Notes: a model not told the origin generated them from the letters alone. A stretch of DNA of 64,000 nt from Boesenbergia rotunda (GCA_024364735.1 JAGFNQ010000842.1:143362-207361), one strand, 5' to 3'; positions 31,741 to 43,767 are shown, counted from the stretch's first letter. Translations and numbers: made by a program.

Positions 31741-32236
31741 GACCCAAGGCAAGGCTTGGGTGGGTGATAATTATAGAGATGAAGGCATAGGCTCTCTCCC
31801 TCTCTTTCTCTCCTTCTCTTCTCCCCGTCTTGCCGTGCGCCAACCAACCCCAAGAAGGAGCACCAGCCAGCCATCCTTTTGTGGTTAGTCTTCCAACTTT
31901 TCTCTTGATTTTTCTCGTCGCATTCTCGGAGAATCTAGTAGTTCTCGAGAACACGAAACTCGTGGCTTTGCGAAGTCATCCCGAAGATACTCGACGTGGA
32001 CGCGAATAGAGGCGGAGCTTCCAAGGGGCACGTATGGTTGGATCTCGTCCCTTCCTTCGAGTTACGCGAGGTAATATGTAAATTAGTTTACGTTTCTGGA
32101 AAAAGTTTAAATATATGATCATGTCTACACAAGATAAAATTGCATGCTTAGATGTGTGGTTAAATAATTTAGAGAAATTATTTAAGCTAAACCTTCCGCT
32201 GCACGTAATTAATTTTAAAATTACGAACCCGCATCC

Positions 32237-32572
32237 ATGCCAACATGCACCCGGTCCCAACAGGAGAGACCCTCATCCACACAAGAACAAGAAGATGCTC
32301 CAACCTCCACCAAAGCAAAGAAAAATGAACATATCACATGTTTTGGATGCAATGGAAAGGGGCACTACAAAGATAAGTGTCCAAAAGGTAAAACGGAGGT
32401 AAAATCTAAACCCATTTCAAGTTCGTTTAAATCTAACGTGGGTTGTAGGATTGGAGAAGCCCAAGAAAGGAAAAAGAAAATTAGATGCTTCACGTGTGGT
32501 GAGTTAGGACACTACCACATGAACTGCCCAAAGATTGGAGAGCTCAAGAAAATGGAGCACTTGAGAAGATGA
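32237..32572 (+). pseudogene. gag: CopX gag nucleocapsid fragment with two CCHC knuckles
   Basis: Residues about 35-48 (CFGCNGKGHYKDKC) and 85-98 (CFTCGELGHYHMNC) are two CCHC knuckles separated by a basic linker, as in Gag proteins with a double nucleocapsid motif. No capsid domain is found upstream; only a short unrelated frame starts at 32115. The start at 32237 is simply the first ATG in frame. The gene is interrupted by SireB2 downstream. Its lineage within Copia is not certain. Confidence 0.7.
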
Positions 32573-32883
32573 GAGAAGGAGGAATGAAAGAAAAGAAGCT
32601 CACATCAAGGAGGAACTACAAGGGTAAGGGAGGTAATCCCTAACTTAAAATTAAAATGCAATTCAAATTTGAGCTCCTCCATGAATGATAAAAATAGTGT
32701 CAATTGTCCATCCATGCATGCTAGAATTAATGAAGAATGTTTGCTTGTGCATTGCCATGGATTTAAGTATCATGATAGGAATAGGATTAACAAGGTAGAT
32801 CAAAACCCTAGGAGAAACATGCATCATGAACAATCCAACACCTTAGGACCTAAGGATCAAGGCATTAATCCCAAGAAAGGGAG

Positions 32884-32888
32884 ACACA
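32884..32888. repeat. Target-site duplication ACACA, left copy
   Basis: Equal to 39893-39897; flanks SireB2. Confidence 0.93.
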
Positions 32889-34494
32889 TGTTGGTGCAGG
32901 AAGCACCATATGGAACCTTGTTTTGATATTGGCAAAGGATTCAAAGTTTAGTATGTTTGTGATCTAACAATAGTCACTGAGTGTGCAGGATACAAAGCCC
33001 TAGCGAAGGACTGCTAGGCACCTGGCGAAGGAATGCCAGGATACAAAGCCCTAGCGAAGGACTGCTAGGCATTGGCGAAGGACTGCCAGGATACAAAGCC
33101 ATAGCGAAGGACTGCTAGGCACCTGGCGAAGGAATGCCAGGATACAAAGCCCTAGCGAAGGACTGCTAGGCACTGGCGAAGGACTGCCAGGATACAAAGC
33201 CATAGCGAAGGACTGCTAGGCACCTGGCGAAGGACTGCCAGGATACAAAGCCCTAGCGAAGGACTACTAGGCAACTGGCGAAGGACTGTCGGGATACAAA
33301 GCCCTAGTGAAGGACTGCTAGGCAACTAGCGAAGGACTGCCAGTATCCAAGCCCTAGCGAAGGACTGCTAGGCGCCAGGCGAAGGATAGCTTGGGACTGA
33401 AGCCCTAGCGAAGGAATGCTAGGCACCGGGCGAAGGACAGCTCGGTATCCAAGACCTGGCAAAGGACCACCAGGCAAAAGTCCAACCAAAGGAGCGGTTG
33501 GCATCAGGTACATTCTCCCGAGAGGAGTAGGTGAGGGCGCGTTCCCCGTCGAGGGAACAGTAGGCGTCGGTTCGACCAAGGGTTCCATTTTGGAGACCCA
33601 AAGTCAGAACCAAGACAGCTAAGGCTGTATAAAATAATATAATACTGCTTTTTGGACTAACCCTGGATTCAGGATTGAAGGACTGAGTATCTGCAGCTCA
33701 GAGAGCCTCAAAGGAGTGAGGCAGAAGCTGAGCGGGGTGCCCCGGATGTTTCGGGCGCCCCCAAGGTCAACCCAAGTCAGCAGAAGCGAAAACAGGCCTC
33801 GACAGTTATATGTCGGGGCGCCCCGGATGCTCCGGGCGCCCCGCCTATCGCGGGCGCCCCCAGTGCCAGCTGCCGAAGCACACCCTCGCGAAGCCAAGAG
33901 GATGAAGACTTGACCCGGTCAATGCGGGCGCCCCGAGCGCTCCGGGCGCCCCGGTCAAACCTGATCTCGATTTTGAAGGGATCAGATGTTGACCGAGCTG
34001 GAGACGGATCGACCGCCACGTGGGGGGGGGGGGGCGCCCCCGACGTCCCGGGCGCCCCAGGCCCTATATAAAGGGCCCTCGACCCCAAGCTTCAAACAAT
34101 ACTTTCAATCATCGCTTCTACGCTCTTCTGCTCTCGCGCCTCGCTCCGGAAACCTTCTAACTCGAGCCAACGACGTCCCGCTGCTCCGAAAAAGACAACC
34201 TACATCGGACGTCGGTAAAAGAAGAGTTTTTCCTTTTTTTGTTAAGTTTAATGCACTTATTCTGTAATCTATATTTGTAAACTGATTTTACGCCTCATAT
34301 AGAATTGCCCAAAGTAAACGATCAACGATCGTGGGCCTTGAAGAAGGAGTCGACCTAGGCTCCGAACCAAGTAAAAAAATTACTGTGTTCGCGTGTTTGC
34401 TTTTATCTTCCGCTGTGCAATTTCTCTTTACCTAAATCCGAACGTTTTCCGATATTCACCCCTCCCCCCCTCTATCGGTTCTCTCGATCCAACA
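32889..34494 (+). repeat. SireB2 5' LTR (1606 bp)
   Basis: TGTTGGTGCAGG...CGATCCAACA. It has a long tandem array of CTAGCGAAGGACTGCTAGGC and TGGCGAAGGA-type units (about 32995-33470), GGGGCGCCCC palindromes (33730-34060), a G12 run at 34023-34034 and TATATAAA at 34065. It is 138 bp longer than the 3' LTR, largely because of more hairpin units. Confidence 0.94.
34065..34072 (+). promoter_or_regulatory. TATA box in SireB2 5' LTR
   Basis: TATATAAA, immediately downstream of the GC palindromes; probable promoter. Confidence 0.78.
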
Positions 34495-34496
34495 AG

Positions 34497-34508
34497 TGGT
34501 ATTAGAGC
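34497..34508 (+). other. SireB2 primer-binding site, one substitution
   Basis: TGGTATTAGAGC, i.e. C-to-T relative to the canonical site. Confidence 0.88.
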
Positions 34509-34986
34509 GGGGTAGCTCAAATTTGGTGCAACCACCAATTTGAGAGTTTTTCGGATTTTCAAAATTATTTTATCTATTTCGTTACTCGAGATTGGTGCAA
34601 CACCACTCGATCCTATTTGCCTTTTTCAATTTTGAATTCTCATTTTTTTACCATAAGTCAAAATTAATAAAACGAACAATTTTTAAAAATTTGTCATAAA
34701 CTTTTTTTATTATTATTTTAATATTTTCCTCGAAATTCGTGCTACCTTAATTCGAGCAAATTTTTTTTAACACTAAATTTTTAATTTTTCATCATTAATC
34801 AGAATTGACAAAGTTAATATTTTCAAAAATTTGTCGTAAATTGTTTTTATTATTTTATTATTATTCCTCCTCGAAATTCGTGCAATATTTAATTTGAGCT
34901 ATTTTTTCCCTTCTCCCGCACTACTAATCCAAGATCAAATCTTGGTATATTTCTGTTATTTCTTTTGTGTGCAAGGATCATTTTTA
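34509..34986 (+). other. SireB2 leader
   Basis: AT-rich, with duplicated segments ending in CCTCGAAATTCGTGC (about 34728 and 34868). No coding potential. Confidence 0.6.
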
Positions 34987-35814
34987 ATGGCTAATCAAGA
35001 ATGGAATAGCATTCGTCCACCGCTCTTCTCTGGAGAAAATTTCAACTCCTGGAGAAGTCAAATGGAATCCCACCTGAAGGCTAATCTAGATTTATGGTCG
35101 ATAATCCAAACGGGGTTCAGATTTCCCACGGAAGATGGAACATCGATCGCTTGGGACAAATTGGACGAACCAACTCTAAGGAAGATCGAGACTGATGCTA
35201 AGGCAACAGTAATCATACAATGCGGTCTAACCAACGAACAACTTAAGCTAGTCGGTTCATTTGGATGTGCTAAAGAGATGTGGGAGAAGCTTCTCAACCT
35301 ACACGAAAAGAGCTCCGATATTGAGGTCTTTAAAGGAGAGATGTTCGAATCATTTTCTGAGACAAAGTTGGTAACTAATTTTGAATCATTTTCTTCTATA
35401 TTAAGGTTAAATAATCAATCTGATACTGCAATGGTCGAGGAAGGTATAGTTGTTATTGCAGGGAAAACTCCAAGAGAACCACCAATGAAGAAGATTCAAC
35501 CTGTACTTGAGTCCGACTCAGACTCAGAATCTGACGACGAAGGAAGGGATCCTTGGAAACTGGTCTGGTTGGCTCGCAACCGCTACAAAATATCGAAGAA
35601 ACAATCAAGCAAAAGAAAAATGGCTAGAATCAAGGGGGAGATTCCCAACCGGGAATCAAAAGGTAAATTTATAGTATTTGAAAATCTAATTTTTACCTTG
35701 AATAATGTGATTGACTCGTATAAATCAGTTAAGGATAATACGTTAGAAAACTTAATTCACAACCATGCTGATTTTAAAAACCCAGAGTTTTATTTTGATT
35801 ATGATGTAACCTAG
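34987..35814 (+). CDS. gag: SireB2 shortened gag-like protein (275 aa)
   Basis: Open from the ATG at 34987, chosen because it matches the SireB1 start (MANQEWNSIRPPL). Residues 1-110 are Copia gag-like (NFNSWRSQMESHL, CGLTNEQLKLVGSFGCAKEMWEKLLNLHEKSSD). Then a shortened acidic linker (ESDSDSESDDEG), a basic KKQSSKRKM stretch, and a tail rich in N, F and Y. No zinc knuckle. The two copies differ by substitutions and small in-frame gaps but both stay open, which suggests past selection on the protein. Comparison with SireC gag shows that the UBN2 half after LHE and the CCHC part are what is missing. Confidence 0.85.
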   Translation: MANQEWNSIRPPLFSGENFNSWRSQMESHLKANLDLWSIIQTGFRFPTEDGTSIAWDKLDEPTLRKIETDAKATVIIQCGLTNEQLKLVGSFGCAKEMWEKLLNLHEKSSDIEVFKGEMFESFSETKLVTNFESFSSILRLNNQSDTAMVEEGIVVIAGKTPREPPMKKIQPVLESDSDSESDDEGRDPWKLVWLARNRYKISKKQSSKRKMARIKGEIPNRESKGKFIVFENLIFTLNNVIDSYKSVKDNTLENLIHNHADFKNPEFYFDYDVT

Positions 35815-38410
35815 ATCAATTTTTTGTTTGCTTTAATTGTATGTTGCTTTTATTTTAGTTATTTTTTTAATTAGGATTAGTTAGTTTAAGGACTAAAATG
35901 ATTTAATTGAAGTTTGAACAACATAGTATTGGGTGGAGGTGAGATGATAGTACGTTAGGGAAGCCATTTTGGCAGAACTAGCCGAAGCTACCGATCCAAG
36001 ACCCAAACTAGTTAGACCAGAATTTATCAAAAAGTGATTTTGAAGATGAAATTTCACTAAAAGGCTTTGTCTAGGAAAGGGTTGATGATCCAATAAGGCT
36101 ACGGCCAAAGAAGGCCTAGTGCCTCGCCAAGACCTGGAAGCCAATTTTTGAAATTCAAATTCAAGTTACTTCTTGTCAAATTCAAGTCTATCACAAATTT
36201 CAATTGATCTTAAACTCAACTACTTTTTCAAAATAAAGTTAACATTCATTAAAATAGTTTTCAAAGTTAATTCAATTTTTCAAAATTAATCATAACCTTT
36301 TCAAAATAAATCTTTCTATTAAAATATTTATCTCACAAAACCCATAAGGTTAACATGTTTGATCACGTAGAGCTGGGTGAGATATCTAGGACGTAAAAGA
36401 ATATGTCACTATCCTTCTAAATAAAACTCAAAGTGCTTTCAAAAGTTATTGAAAATTATCTCTAGTTTTCAAATTAACTCTGTTTACTGTACCCTACTTT
36501 TTCAACTCTAACAGTTTTTTCAAAATATTGAATTTCATGTTAAATATCACAATAGACTTGCTTTAAAGAGAATCTAGGGCTTGTTTGATTCAGTCATTGA
36601 TTGGTCAAACATAGTCAACATAGTCAAACCCTAGTCCATATAGTCAAACCTGGTCAACACTGAAGTCCCTTAAGGAACTTAGATAAAAGACTGACTGTGT
36701 TGGATACAGGGGGAGTTCTTCTTAATTTTTTTTCGAAAAATTCAAATTTTTCAAAAACCTTATGCTTTAAAACTTATTACTATCTCGTTGAAAAATTATC
36801 ATCATGATTTTCGAAAACTATGCTATCATTTCAAGTTATGTTTTCAAAAATTTATCTTGAAAGTTATCATACTCAGAAGATTGTTCAAAATTATTCTTTT
36901 GATTTTAATAAACCCTAAAGACACAGAGGAAGGTCCACTTCATGATCTACAAGGACTCCTAGGATGTGTCAAATTTAGGGAGAGTTTGAGTCAAAAGAAG
37001 AATTTCTGAAATATTTTTTTGGTAATAATTTGTTTTAAAGTTATTAGATAATTCTTATAATTTAAATCGAACCCTAAGAACTCAGAGGAAGAATACTTGT
37101 GGTCAACAAGCTTCCAAGGACTGTATCAAGTTTAGGGGGAGGTCAAATTAAAAGAGTTATTAAACATTTCTAAATAATATATTTTCATACACTATATTTT
37201 TAAAATTGTATCAAAAACATTTGTCTTACAAAATAATATTATTTTAAAATGTTTTTGTGGCTTATAAAATAATTTTTGAAATACCTTTTGAAGTAATATT
37301 TACTTGGGTTGAAAATTTTCCAGGACACTTTGGAAAATATCCTTGTAGTTAACAAGGTTTCCTAGGATTGTGTCAGACTGGAAAAGAAATCAAGTCAAGT
37401 ATTCAAAATAATTTTTTTTAATGCATAATCTTCAAAAGTACTTCTATTTTTCAAAGTACAATGTTTTGAAAAGTACAAATACTTGTAAAGGCAATAGTGT
37501 TTTATGTGCATGAAGTTTCTAAAAGATTTGCCTACAAATATAAAATATTTTTTAAGTGGAGTTTTGTTGATGCAGTTTAAAGTTTTTTGCTATACTTTCA
37601 AGAATTATGCTAAGTATTTTTATATTTTCAAAACTCATAGGCTCTGATACATAATTTTTTCCTTAAGACGTCTTTCAAAATATATTTCTTTACTAATAAA
37701 CAGCTAAGGAGAGAAAAAGCTCAAATTGTTCAAAATCAAAATGCTTTTCAAAATCTTTCTCTTATTCAAAAAGCAAAGTTGAATTTCTAAGTGTGCTTTC
37801 AAAAATTTCTAAGAGCATCTTTTTGCAAATATTTCTAAGTAGATTTTTCCTTAGTAAATAAAATTTGCCTGAGCAAAGACTTTTTGAAAATTTTGGCAAA
37901 TGTTTGTCTTAGTGAAAAACTTGTCTAGAAATTTTTTAAAGATTTTGTTTTTCAAAATACACAAAGTATTTCCAAGCAAAGTTTTCTCCCAATTCTCAAA
38001 GTTGAACCATTTGTTAGGGAAATTTGGCTTCAAAAGCTTGCCTAAGTAAAATTCTTTTTGCAAAGCTAAGTAAAAGTGTTGTAACAAAATTTAAGTTTGC
38101 AAAAACTTTTTTTTAACTTTACCTTGTTCACCGATGTTTGTTTTTGATATATGTCAAAGGGGGAGGAAAGGTCAAAGTTAAGTGTTAAGTTAAGTATTTT
38201 ATAACATAATGATTCAGGGGGAGTATGAGAAAAAAAATTTCTGTTCAAATTTTATAACACAATGATTCAGGGGGAGTATGAGAAAAAAAATTTCTGTTCA
38301 AATTACATTGGTTTTAGACTATTCAGAATTGCTATGTTTTATTAGTCTTAACCTTCTTGATTAAACTGTTATATGTTTTTACTTAACTTTGAATTGTGTT
38401 GCCATAAATC
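35815..38410 (+). other. SireB2 3' non-coding region with hairpin series
   Basis: Counterpart of 6296-8982. It contains the conserved island (35893-36150), hairpins at 36329-36384, 36913-36980, 37072-37137 and 37320-37381, and GGGGGAG tracts at about 36709, 37135, 38159, 38217 and 38270. A 53-bp tandem duplication (about 38198-38304) doubles one tract. No ORF has a recognisable motif. Confidence 0.75.
36329..36384 (+). other. Conserved hairpin of SireB2
   Basis: Arms TATCTCAC and GTGAGATA, perfect over 8 bases; loop 40 bases with TAAGGTTAAC. Confidence 0.78.
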
Positions 38411-38422
38411 AAAAAGGGGGTG
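38411..38422 (+). other. SireB2 polypurine tract next to the 3' LTR
   Basis: AAAAAGGGGGTG; the usual A after the G-run is T here. Confidence 0.75.
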
Positions 38423-38424
38423 AT

Positions 38425-39892
38425 TGTTGGTGCAGGAAGCACCATATCGAACCTTGTTTTGATATTAGCAAAGGATTCAAAGTTATGTTTGTTTGTGATC
38501 TAACAATAGTCACTGAGTGTGCATGATACAAAGTCCTAGCGAAGGACTGCTAGGCACCTGGCGAAGGAATGCCAGGATACAAAGCCCTAGCGAAGGACTG
38601 CTAGGCACTGGCGAAGGACTGCTTCGCTAGGCACCTGGCGAAGGATTGCCAGGATACAAAGCCCTAGCGAAGGACTGCTAGGCAACTGGCGAAGGACTGT
38701 CGGGATACAAAGCCCTAGCGAAGGACTGCTAGGCAACTAGCGAAAAACTGCCAGTATCCAAGCCCTAGCGAAGGACTGCTAGGCGCCAGGCGAAGGATAG
38801 CTTGGGACTGAAGCCCTAGCGAAGGAATGCTAGGCACCGGGCGAAGGACAGCTCGGTATCCAAGACCTGGCAAAGGACCGCCAGGCAAAAGTCCAACCAA
38901 AGGAGCGGTTGGCATCAGGTACATTCTCCCGAGAGGAGTAGGTGAGGACGCGTTCCCCGTCAAGGGAACAGTAGGCGTCAGTTCGACCTAGGGTTCCATT
39001 TTGGAGACCCAAAGTCAGAACCAAGACAGCTAAGGCTGTATAAAATAATATAATACTGCTTTTTGGACTAACCCTGGATGCAGGACCGAAGGACTGAGTA
39101 TCTGCAGCTCAGAGAGCCTCAAATGAGTGAGGCAGAAGCTGAGCAGGGCGCGTCGGATGTTCCGGGCGCCCCCAAGGTCAACCCAAGTCAGCAGAAGAGA
39201 AAACACGCCTCGACAGTTATATGTCGGGGCGCCCCGGATGCTCCGGGCGCCCCGCTTGTCGCGGGCGCCCCCAGTGCCAGCTGCCGAAGCTCACCCTCGC
39301 GAAGCCATGAGGATGGAGGCCTGACCCGGTCAATGCGGCCGCCCAGAGCACTCCGGTCAAACCTGATCTCGATTTTGAAGGGATCAGATGTTGACCGAGC
39401 TGGAGACGGATCGACCGCCACGTGGGGGGGGCGGCGCCCCCAACGTCCCAGGTGCCCCCAGGCCCTATATAAAGGGCCCTCGACCTCAAGCTTCAAACAA
39501 CACTTTCAATCAACGCTTCTACGCTCTTCTGCTCTCGCGCCTCGCTCCGGAAACCTTCCAACTCGAGCCGACGACGTCCCGCTGCTCCGAAAAAGACAAC
39601 CTACATCGGACGTCAGTAAAAGAAGAGTTTTTCCTTTTTTTTTGTTAAGTTTACTACACTTATTCTGTAATCTATATTTGTAAACTAATTTTACGCCTCA
39701 TATAGAATTGCCCAAAGTAAACGATCAACGATCGTGGGCCTTGGAGTAGGAGTCGACCTAGGCTCCGAACCAAGTAAAAAAATTACTATGTTCACGTGTT
39801 TGCTTTTATCTTCCGCTGTGCAATTTCTCTTTACCTAAATCCGAACGTTTTTCGATATTCACCCTCCCTCTATCGGTTCTCTCGATCCAACA
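38425..39892 (+). repeat. SireB2 3' LTR (1468 bp)
   Basis: Partner of 32889-34494 with fewer hairpin units; TATATAAA at 39466-39473. Confidence 0.94.
39466..39473 (+). promoter_or_regulatory. TATA box in SireB2 3' LTR
   Basis: TATATAAA in the same context as 34065. Confidence 0.72.
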
Positions 39893-39926
39893 ACACATGC
39901 CTAGGAAGATGGGTAGGTCTAGGAAT
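39893..39926 (+). other. CopX remnant between SireB2 and SireC, with ACACA duplication
   Basis: 34 bases that continue CopX after removing SireB2; the first five are the right target duplication. The last five, GGAAT, would be the left duplication of SireC, whose right end is not in the window. Confidence 0.75.
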
Positions 39927-41317
39927 TGTTGGTGCTGGCAACACCTAAGTCAAACCTGGGTTTTGATAATGGCAAAGGGTTCAAGAGTTAAGATGTTATT
40001 TTTGGTCTAATGTGTTCACTGAATGTGCAGAAAGAAGTCCTGGCGAAGGGCTGCTGGGCACTTAGCGAAGGGCTGCTGGGCACTTAGCGAAGGACTGCTA
40101 GGCATCGAAACCCTAAGATCTAGCGATGGGCTGCTATGCACCTGGCGAAGGGCAGCTAGGCTTCGAAGACCTGGCGAAGGGCTACTAGGCACCTGGCGAA
40201 GGGCAACTAGGCATCGAAGACCTGGCGAAGGGCTGCTAGGCACCTGGTGAAGGGCTGCTAGGCATTGAAGACCTGGCGAAGGGTTGCTAGGCACCTGGCG
40301 AAGGGCTACTGGGCAAAAGTCCAACCGGAGGAGCCGGTTGGCAAAAGGTAAACTCTCCTGAGAGGAGTAGGTGAGGACGTGTTCCCCGTCGGACCAGTAG
40401 GCATCGGTTCGACATAGGGTTCCATTTGGGAGACCCAATGTCAGAACCAAGATAGCTACGGTTGTAAAACATTGACTAATATTCTTACTTTGTTGTTTTG
40501 GAACTAACCATGAATGCAGGGACCGAAGGAGTATGTTTCTTCAGCTCAGAACGCCCTAAAGGAGAGTGGCATGTAGCTGGGCCAGGCGCACGGGAGGTCC
40601 CGGGCGCCCAAGGTCAAAGCCAAACAAGCAGTTAAGCAAGAATCGCTTCGAAACAACACTAGGCTAGGCGCCCGGGAGGTCCCGGGCGCCCAAGGTCAAA
40701 GCCAAAGATGAGTCGAAGCAAAATCAGCCACGAAGCCAGCGGACCCAGTCAAGCTGGGTGCCCGAGAGGTCCCAGGCGCCCCAGTCAGCTCCAGAGCCAA
40801 TTCGAAGGGAATAAGCGCTGACCAAGCTTCGGATAGAGGTTCTCGGATCCGAAGGCACGTGTCAGGCGCCCCGGACGTCCCAGCCGCCCCCAGGAGCACT
40901 ATAAAAGGGGCTCGACCCCAAGGCTTCAAAACAATAATTTTCCAACGCCTCTAAGCTTTTTCTTCAAGTGCTCTGCTCCGGCAAACTCTGATCTCGAGAT
41001 TCCTGCGCCAACGACGACACCCTGCTCCGAAGTACGATCCACACCGAGCGTCGGTAACGAAAGGTGTAACTCTTTTATTTACTGTGATATTATTGTACAA
41101 GATTCTGTAAACCTTTGCGCGATTATAAAATTGCCCGCAGTAAACGGTCAAGGACTGTGGGCCTTGGAGTAAGAGCCGACCACGACTCCGAACCAAGTAA
41201 AAATACTTGTGTTCCTCGTGTTTGTTTTTAATTCCGCTGCGTACTTTCTCTTAATCTTATCCGAAAAAGTTTTTACGATATTCACCCCCCCCCTCTATTA
41301 TGTTTCTCGATCCAACA
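39927..41317 (+). repeat. SireC 5' LTR (1391 bp)
   Basis: TGTTGGTGCTGG...CGATCCAACA. It has the hairpin/tandem array (40030-40310; CTGGCGAAGGGCTGCTAGGC type), GGGAGGTCCCGGGCGCCC palindromes (40575-40890) and TATAAAAG at 40900. Confidence 0.92.
40900..40907 (+). promoter_or_regulatory. TATA box in SireC LTR
   Basis: TATAAAAG followed by GGGCTCGACCCC, the shared LTR context. Confidence 0.75.
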
Positions 41318-41319
41318 AG

Positions 41320-41331
41320 TGGTATCAGAGC
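41320..41331 (+). other. SireC primer-binding site (tRNA-iMet)
   Basis: TGGTATCAGAGC two bases after the LTR. Confidence 0.93.
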
Positions 41332-41544
41332 GGAATAGCTTAAATTTGGTCTAACCACCAATTTGGGAATTTTTTGGATTTTTACGAAATCTTTTTTATT
41401 ATTTTTTTCGATCGAACTTTTATCTTTAATCGAGGTTGGTGCAACACCACTCGATAATTTTTTATATATATCTTCTTCCCGCACTGCTAATCCAAGACCA
41501 AGTCTTGGGAAAGTTTTTTTTTGCTATTATTTCAGAATTTCTAA

Positions 41545-43193
41545 ATGGCCATGCAAGAGGGCTTCAGTACAGCCAGACCACCACTCTTCAGTGGGGAGGA
41601 CTTCTCCTACTAGAAGAGTTGGATGGAAGTCCACCTGAAAACTCAGGTGGGCATGTGGATAATCATCCAATTTGGTTTGGAAATCTCGAAAAATACTGAA
41701 GGAGTGCCATAACCTTACATCGAATGGGACGCCTCACTAAAAAGGAAGATCGAGGCGGATGCTAAAGCGACCCAGACACTTCAATGCAGTCTAACTAAAG
41801 AAGTGTTGAACCGGGTGGGACCATTCAACAGTGCAAAAGGACTTTGGGGAAAGTTAATTGAGTTGCACGAAGGAACCTCCGACAGCCGAATCAGCAAGAG
41901 GGACCTATTGCTAAACAAACTCTACACTACCAAAATGAACGACCGCAAGTCAGCAGCCTAGCTCCACACCAGAATCCAAGAGTTGATGAACAGTCTACAC
42001 TCAATCGGTCACAAGGTAGAGAACCGTGACCTGATCAGGTATACTCTTAACGCTTTCCCTAGAAATACTTTGTGGGCATCTATGGTAGATACGTACAAAG
42101 TTTCAAGGGATCTTTCTAAAATCAAATTAGATGAGTTATTTTCTGAACTTGAATTACATGAGCAAACTAACTGCACCCTGACCGAGAAAGGCATTACTTT
42201 TGTTGCAGGCAAAACTGGAAAGATGACAAAGAAGAAGCCTTAACCTGCACCCGAGTCTGACTCAGACTCAGACTCAGAAGACAGCGAAGGAGATCAACCC
42301 AAGCTAGTTAGGCTAGCCCGGGACTACTACAAGGAGCTAAAAAATCAGACCAACAGAAGGAAAGCCAACCGAAGAAAGGAAGAGCCAGCTGAACCTTCAA
42401 ATGAAAAGACCAAACCAAATGCAACCTGGTACGAATGCAAAAAGAAGGGTCACTACAAGACGGAATGCCCCAATCTGAAGGAGACAAAGAAGACAAGAAG
42501 GAAGAAGGTTATTCAAGCAACATGGGACGAGTCTTCCTCCGAAGAAGAAGAAGAGGCCCCACAATCGAATCTGCTCGCCCTGACAACTTCGGAAGAAATT
42601 GAGACCGGATCAGAATCGGAGTCGGACGACGGAAAGCTCACATTTTCAGAGGACAGCAAAATCACTGTAAGTGGACTTTCTAGAGTTCAATTATCAGAGT
42701 TAATTGCTTTTCTATCTCACGACTTGGTGAAAGCCAAAATCCGAGTCGAATCCCTCCAACAGGAAGTAAAACTCCTGAAAGAGGGAGCTGACTCTTGATC
42801 CTTAACTGAGAAGGTTCAAGAAGGAACCTCTACTCAAGATGAAAAACTTGAGAAAGAGAACTCCTTGAAAACTCAAGTAAAGGACCTTAGAGCAGCTTTG
42901 TAATGTTTCACTTCGGGTTCCAAGGGTCTTGGCATGATCCTTGGAAAACAGAAGTCCGTTCTAAATCGTCCGGATTAGGGTATCGAACCAAGGTTAGACA
43001 AAGGTCATATTATGCTATACTGAATCTGTCTAGACCCAAAATTCATGCATGGGTACCCAAACTGTGCCTGAACAATCAAGTTGGACCAAATCAGTATTGG
43101 ATTCCCAAGGACAAGATTCATATCTTGCCTAATCATTACCGTGGCTTTAGTCCAGGGGGAGGCAACTTAAAAATCATTTTTATAGTTAAATGA
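41545..43193 (+). pseudogene. gag: SireC gag, multiple nonsense codons
   Basis: Starts with ATG at 41545. The DUF4219/UBN2 half (KLIELHEGTSDSRISKRD, LWASMVDTYKVSRDLSK) is well preserved. The knuckle reads WYECKKKGHYKTEC: the first cysteine is replaced by tryptophan. An acidic S/E tail and a coiled-coil-like stretch (QQEVKLLKEG) follow, then a C-terminal part with two V/I-P-K units (HAWVPK, QYWIPK) typical of the segment before protease. The frame is kept for about 1.4 kb, but stops occur at about 41611 (TAG), 41710 (TAA), 41959 (TAG), 42241 (TAA) and 42798 (TGA); several are one change from Gln or Trp. A frame change near 42965 is needed for the C-terminus. Confidence 0.83.
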
Positions 43194-43709
43194 ATTTCTT
43201 TTCTTGTTTTAAATTGCATGATTGCTTGTCTATTTATTTTCTGCAATTTACCATGCTTAGACCTAGGACTGGTTAGACTAAGGACTAAACCAATTAACTG
43301 AAATTTGAACAACATAGTATTGGGTGGCGGTGAGATGATAGTACGTTAGGGAAGCCATTTTGGCGGAACTAGCCGAAGCTACCGATCCAAGACCCAAACT
43401 AGTTAGACCAGAATTTCTCAAAAAGTAATCTTGAAAAATGAAATTTCACTAAAAGGCTTTGTCAAGGAAAGGGTTGATGATCCAATAAGGCTACAGCCAA
43501 AAAAGGCCTTGTGCCTCGCCAAGAGCTGGAAGCCAATTTTTGAAATTCAAATTCAGTTTACTCTTTGTCAAATTCGAATCTAACACAAATTTTCAGTTAA
43601 TCTTAGATTCAAATATTCGTTTTCAAAATAAATTCGAAACTAACTATTTTCAAAATTAATTTAACTTTTCAAAATTAATCATGGTCTTTCTAAATACTTC
43701 TATTAAAAC

Positions 43710-43767
43710 CTGTCTCACAAAAACTGATAAGTTAACGTGATTGATAACTAGGTACCGGGTGAGATAG
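43710..43767 (+). other. Conserved hairpin of SireC
   Basis: Arms CTGTCTCAC and GTGAGATAG pair over 9 bases with one G-U; loop 40 bases with TAAGTTAAC. Confidence 0.75.

Larger units (their letters stand above)
30967..32888 (+). mobile_element. CopX: Copia-type fragment (LTR-like region and gag)
   Basis: An LTR/leader-like stretch with repeats of the CCATGGTTTATTTT type (31470-31680) and TATATAAG at 31733 is followed by a gag fragment with two zinc knuckles (32237-32572). No primer site or LTR border could be fixed. The sequence is interrupted at 32888 by SireB2, shows again at 39893-39926, and is cut by SireC. Confidence 0.6.
32889..39892 (+). mobile_element. SireB2: non-autonomous Sirevirus-type element
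   Basis: 7004 bp between ACACA duplications. 5' LTR, tRNA-Met primer site with one change, gag-like ORF, non-coding hairpin/purine-tract region, PPT, 3' LTR. No pol. Same family and plan as SireB1. Confidence 0.94.

Noticed and set aside
34023..34034. G12 run as a G-quadruplex
   Set aside because: A single homopolymer next to GC palindromes, absent in this form from the other LTR (39424-39431); could be a sequencing length error.
39078..39683. 201-codon open frame in the SireB2 3' LTR
   Set aside because: Same cause: GC-rich repeats lower stop frequency. The other LTR breaks the frame.
42903..43193. Separate small gene after SireC gag
   Set aside because: Its WVPK and YWIPK units are the Gag C-terminus reached by a frameshift, not an independent ORF.
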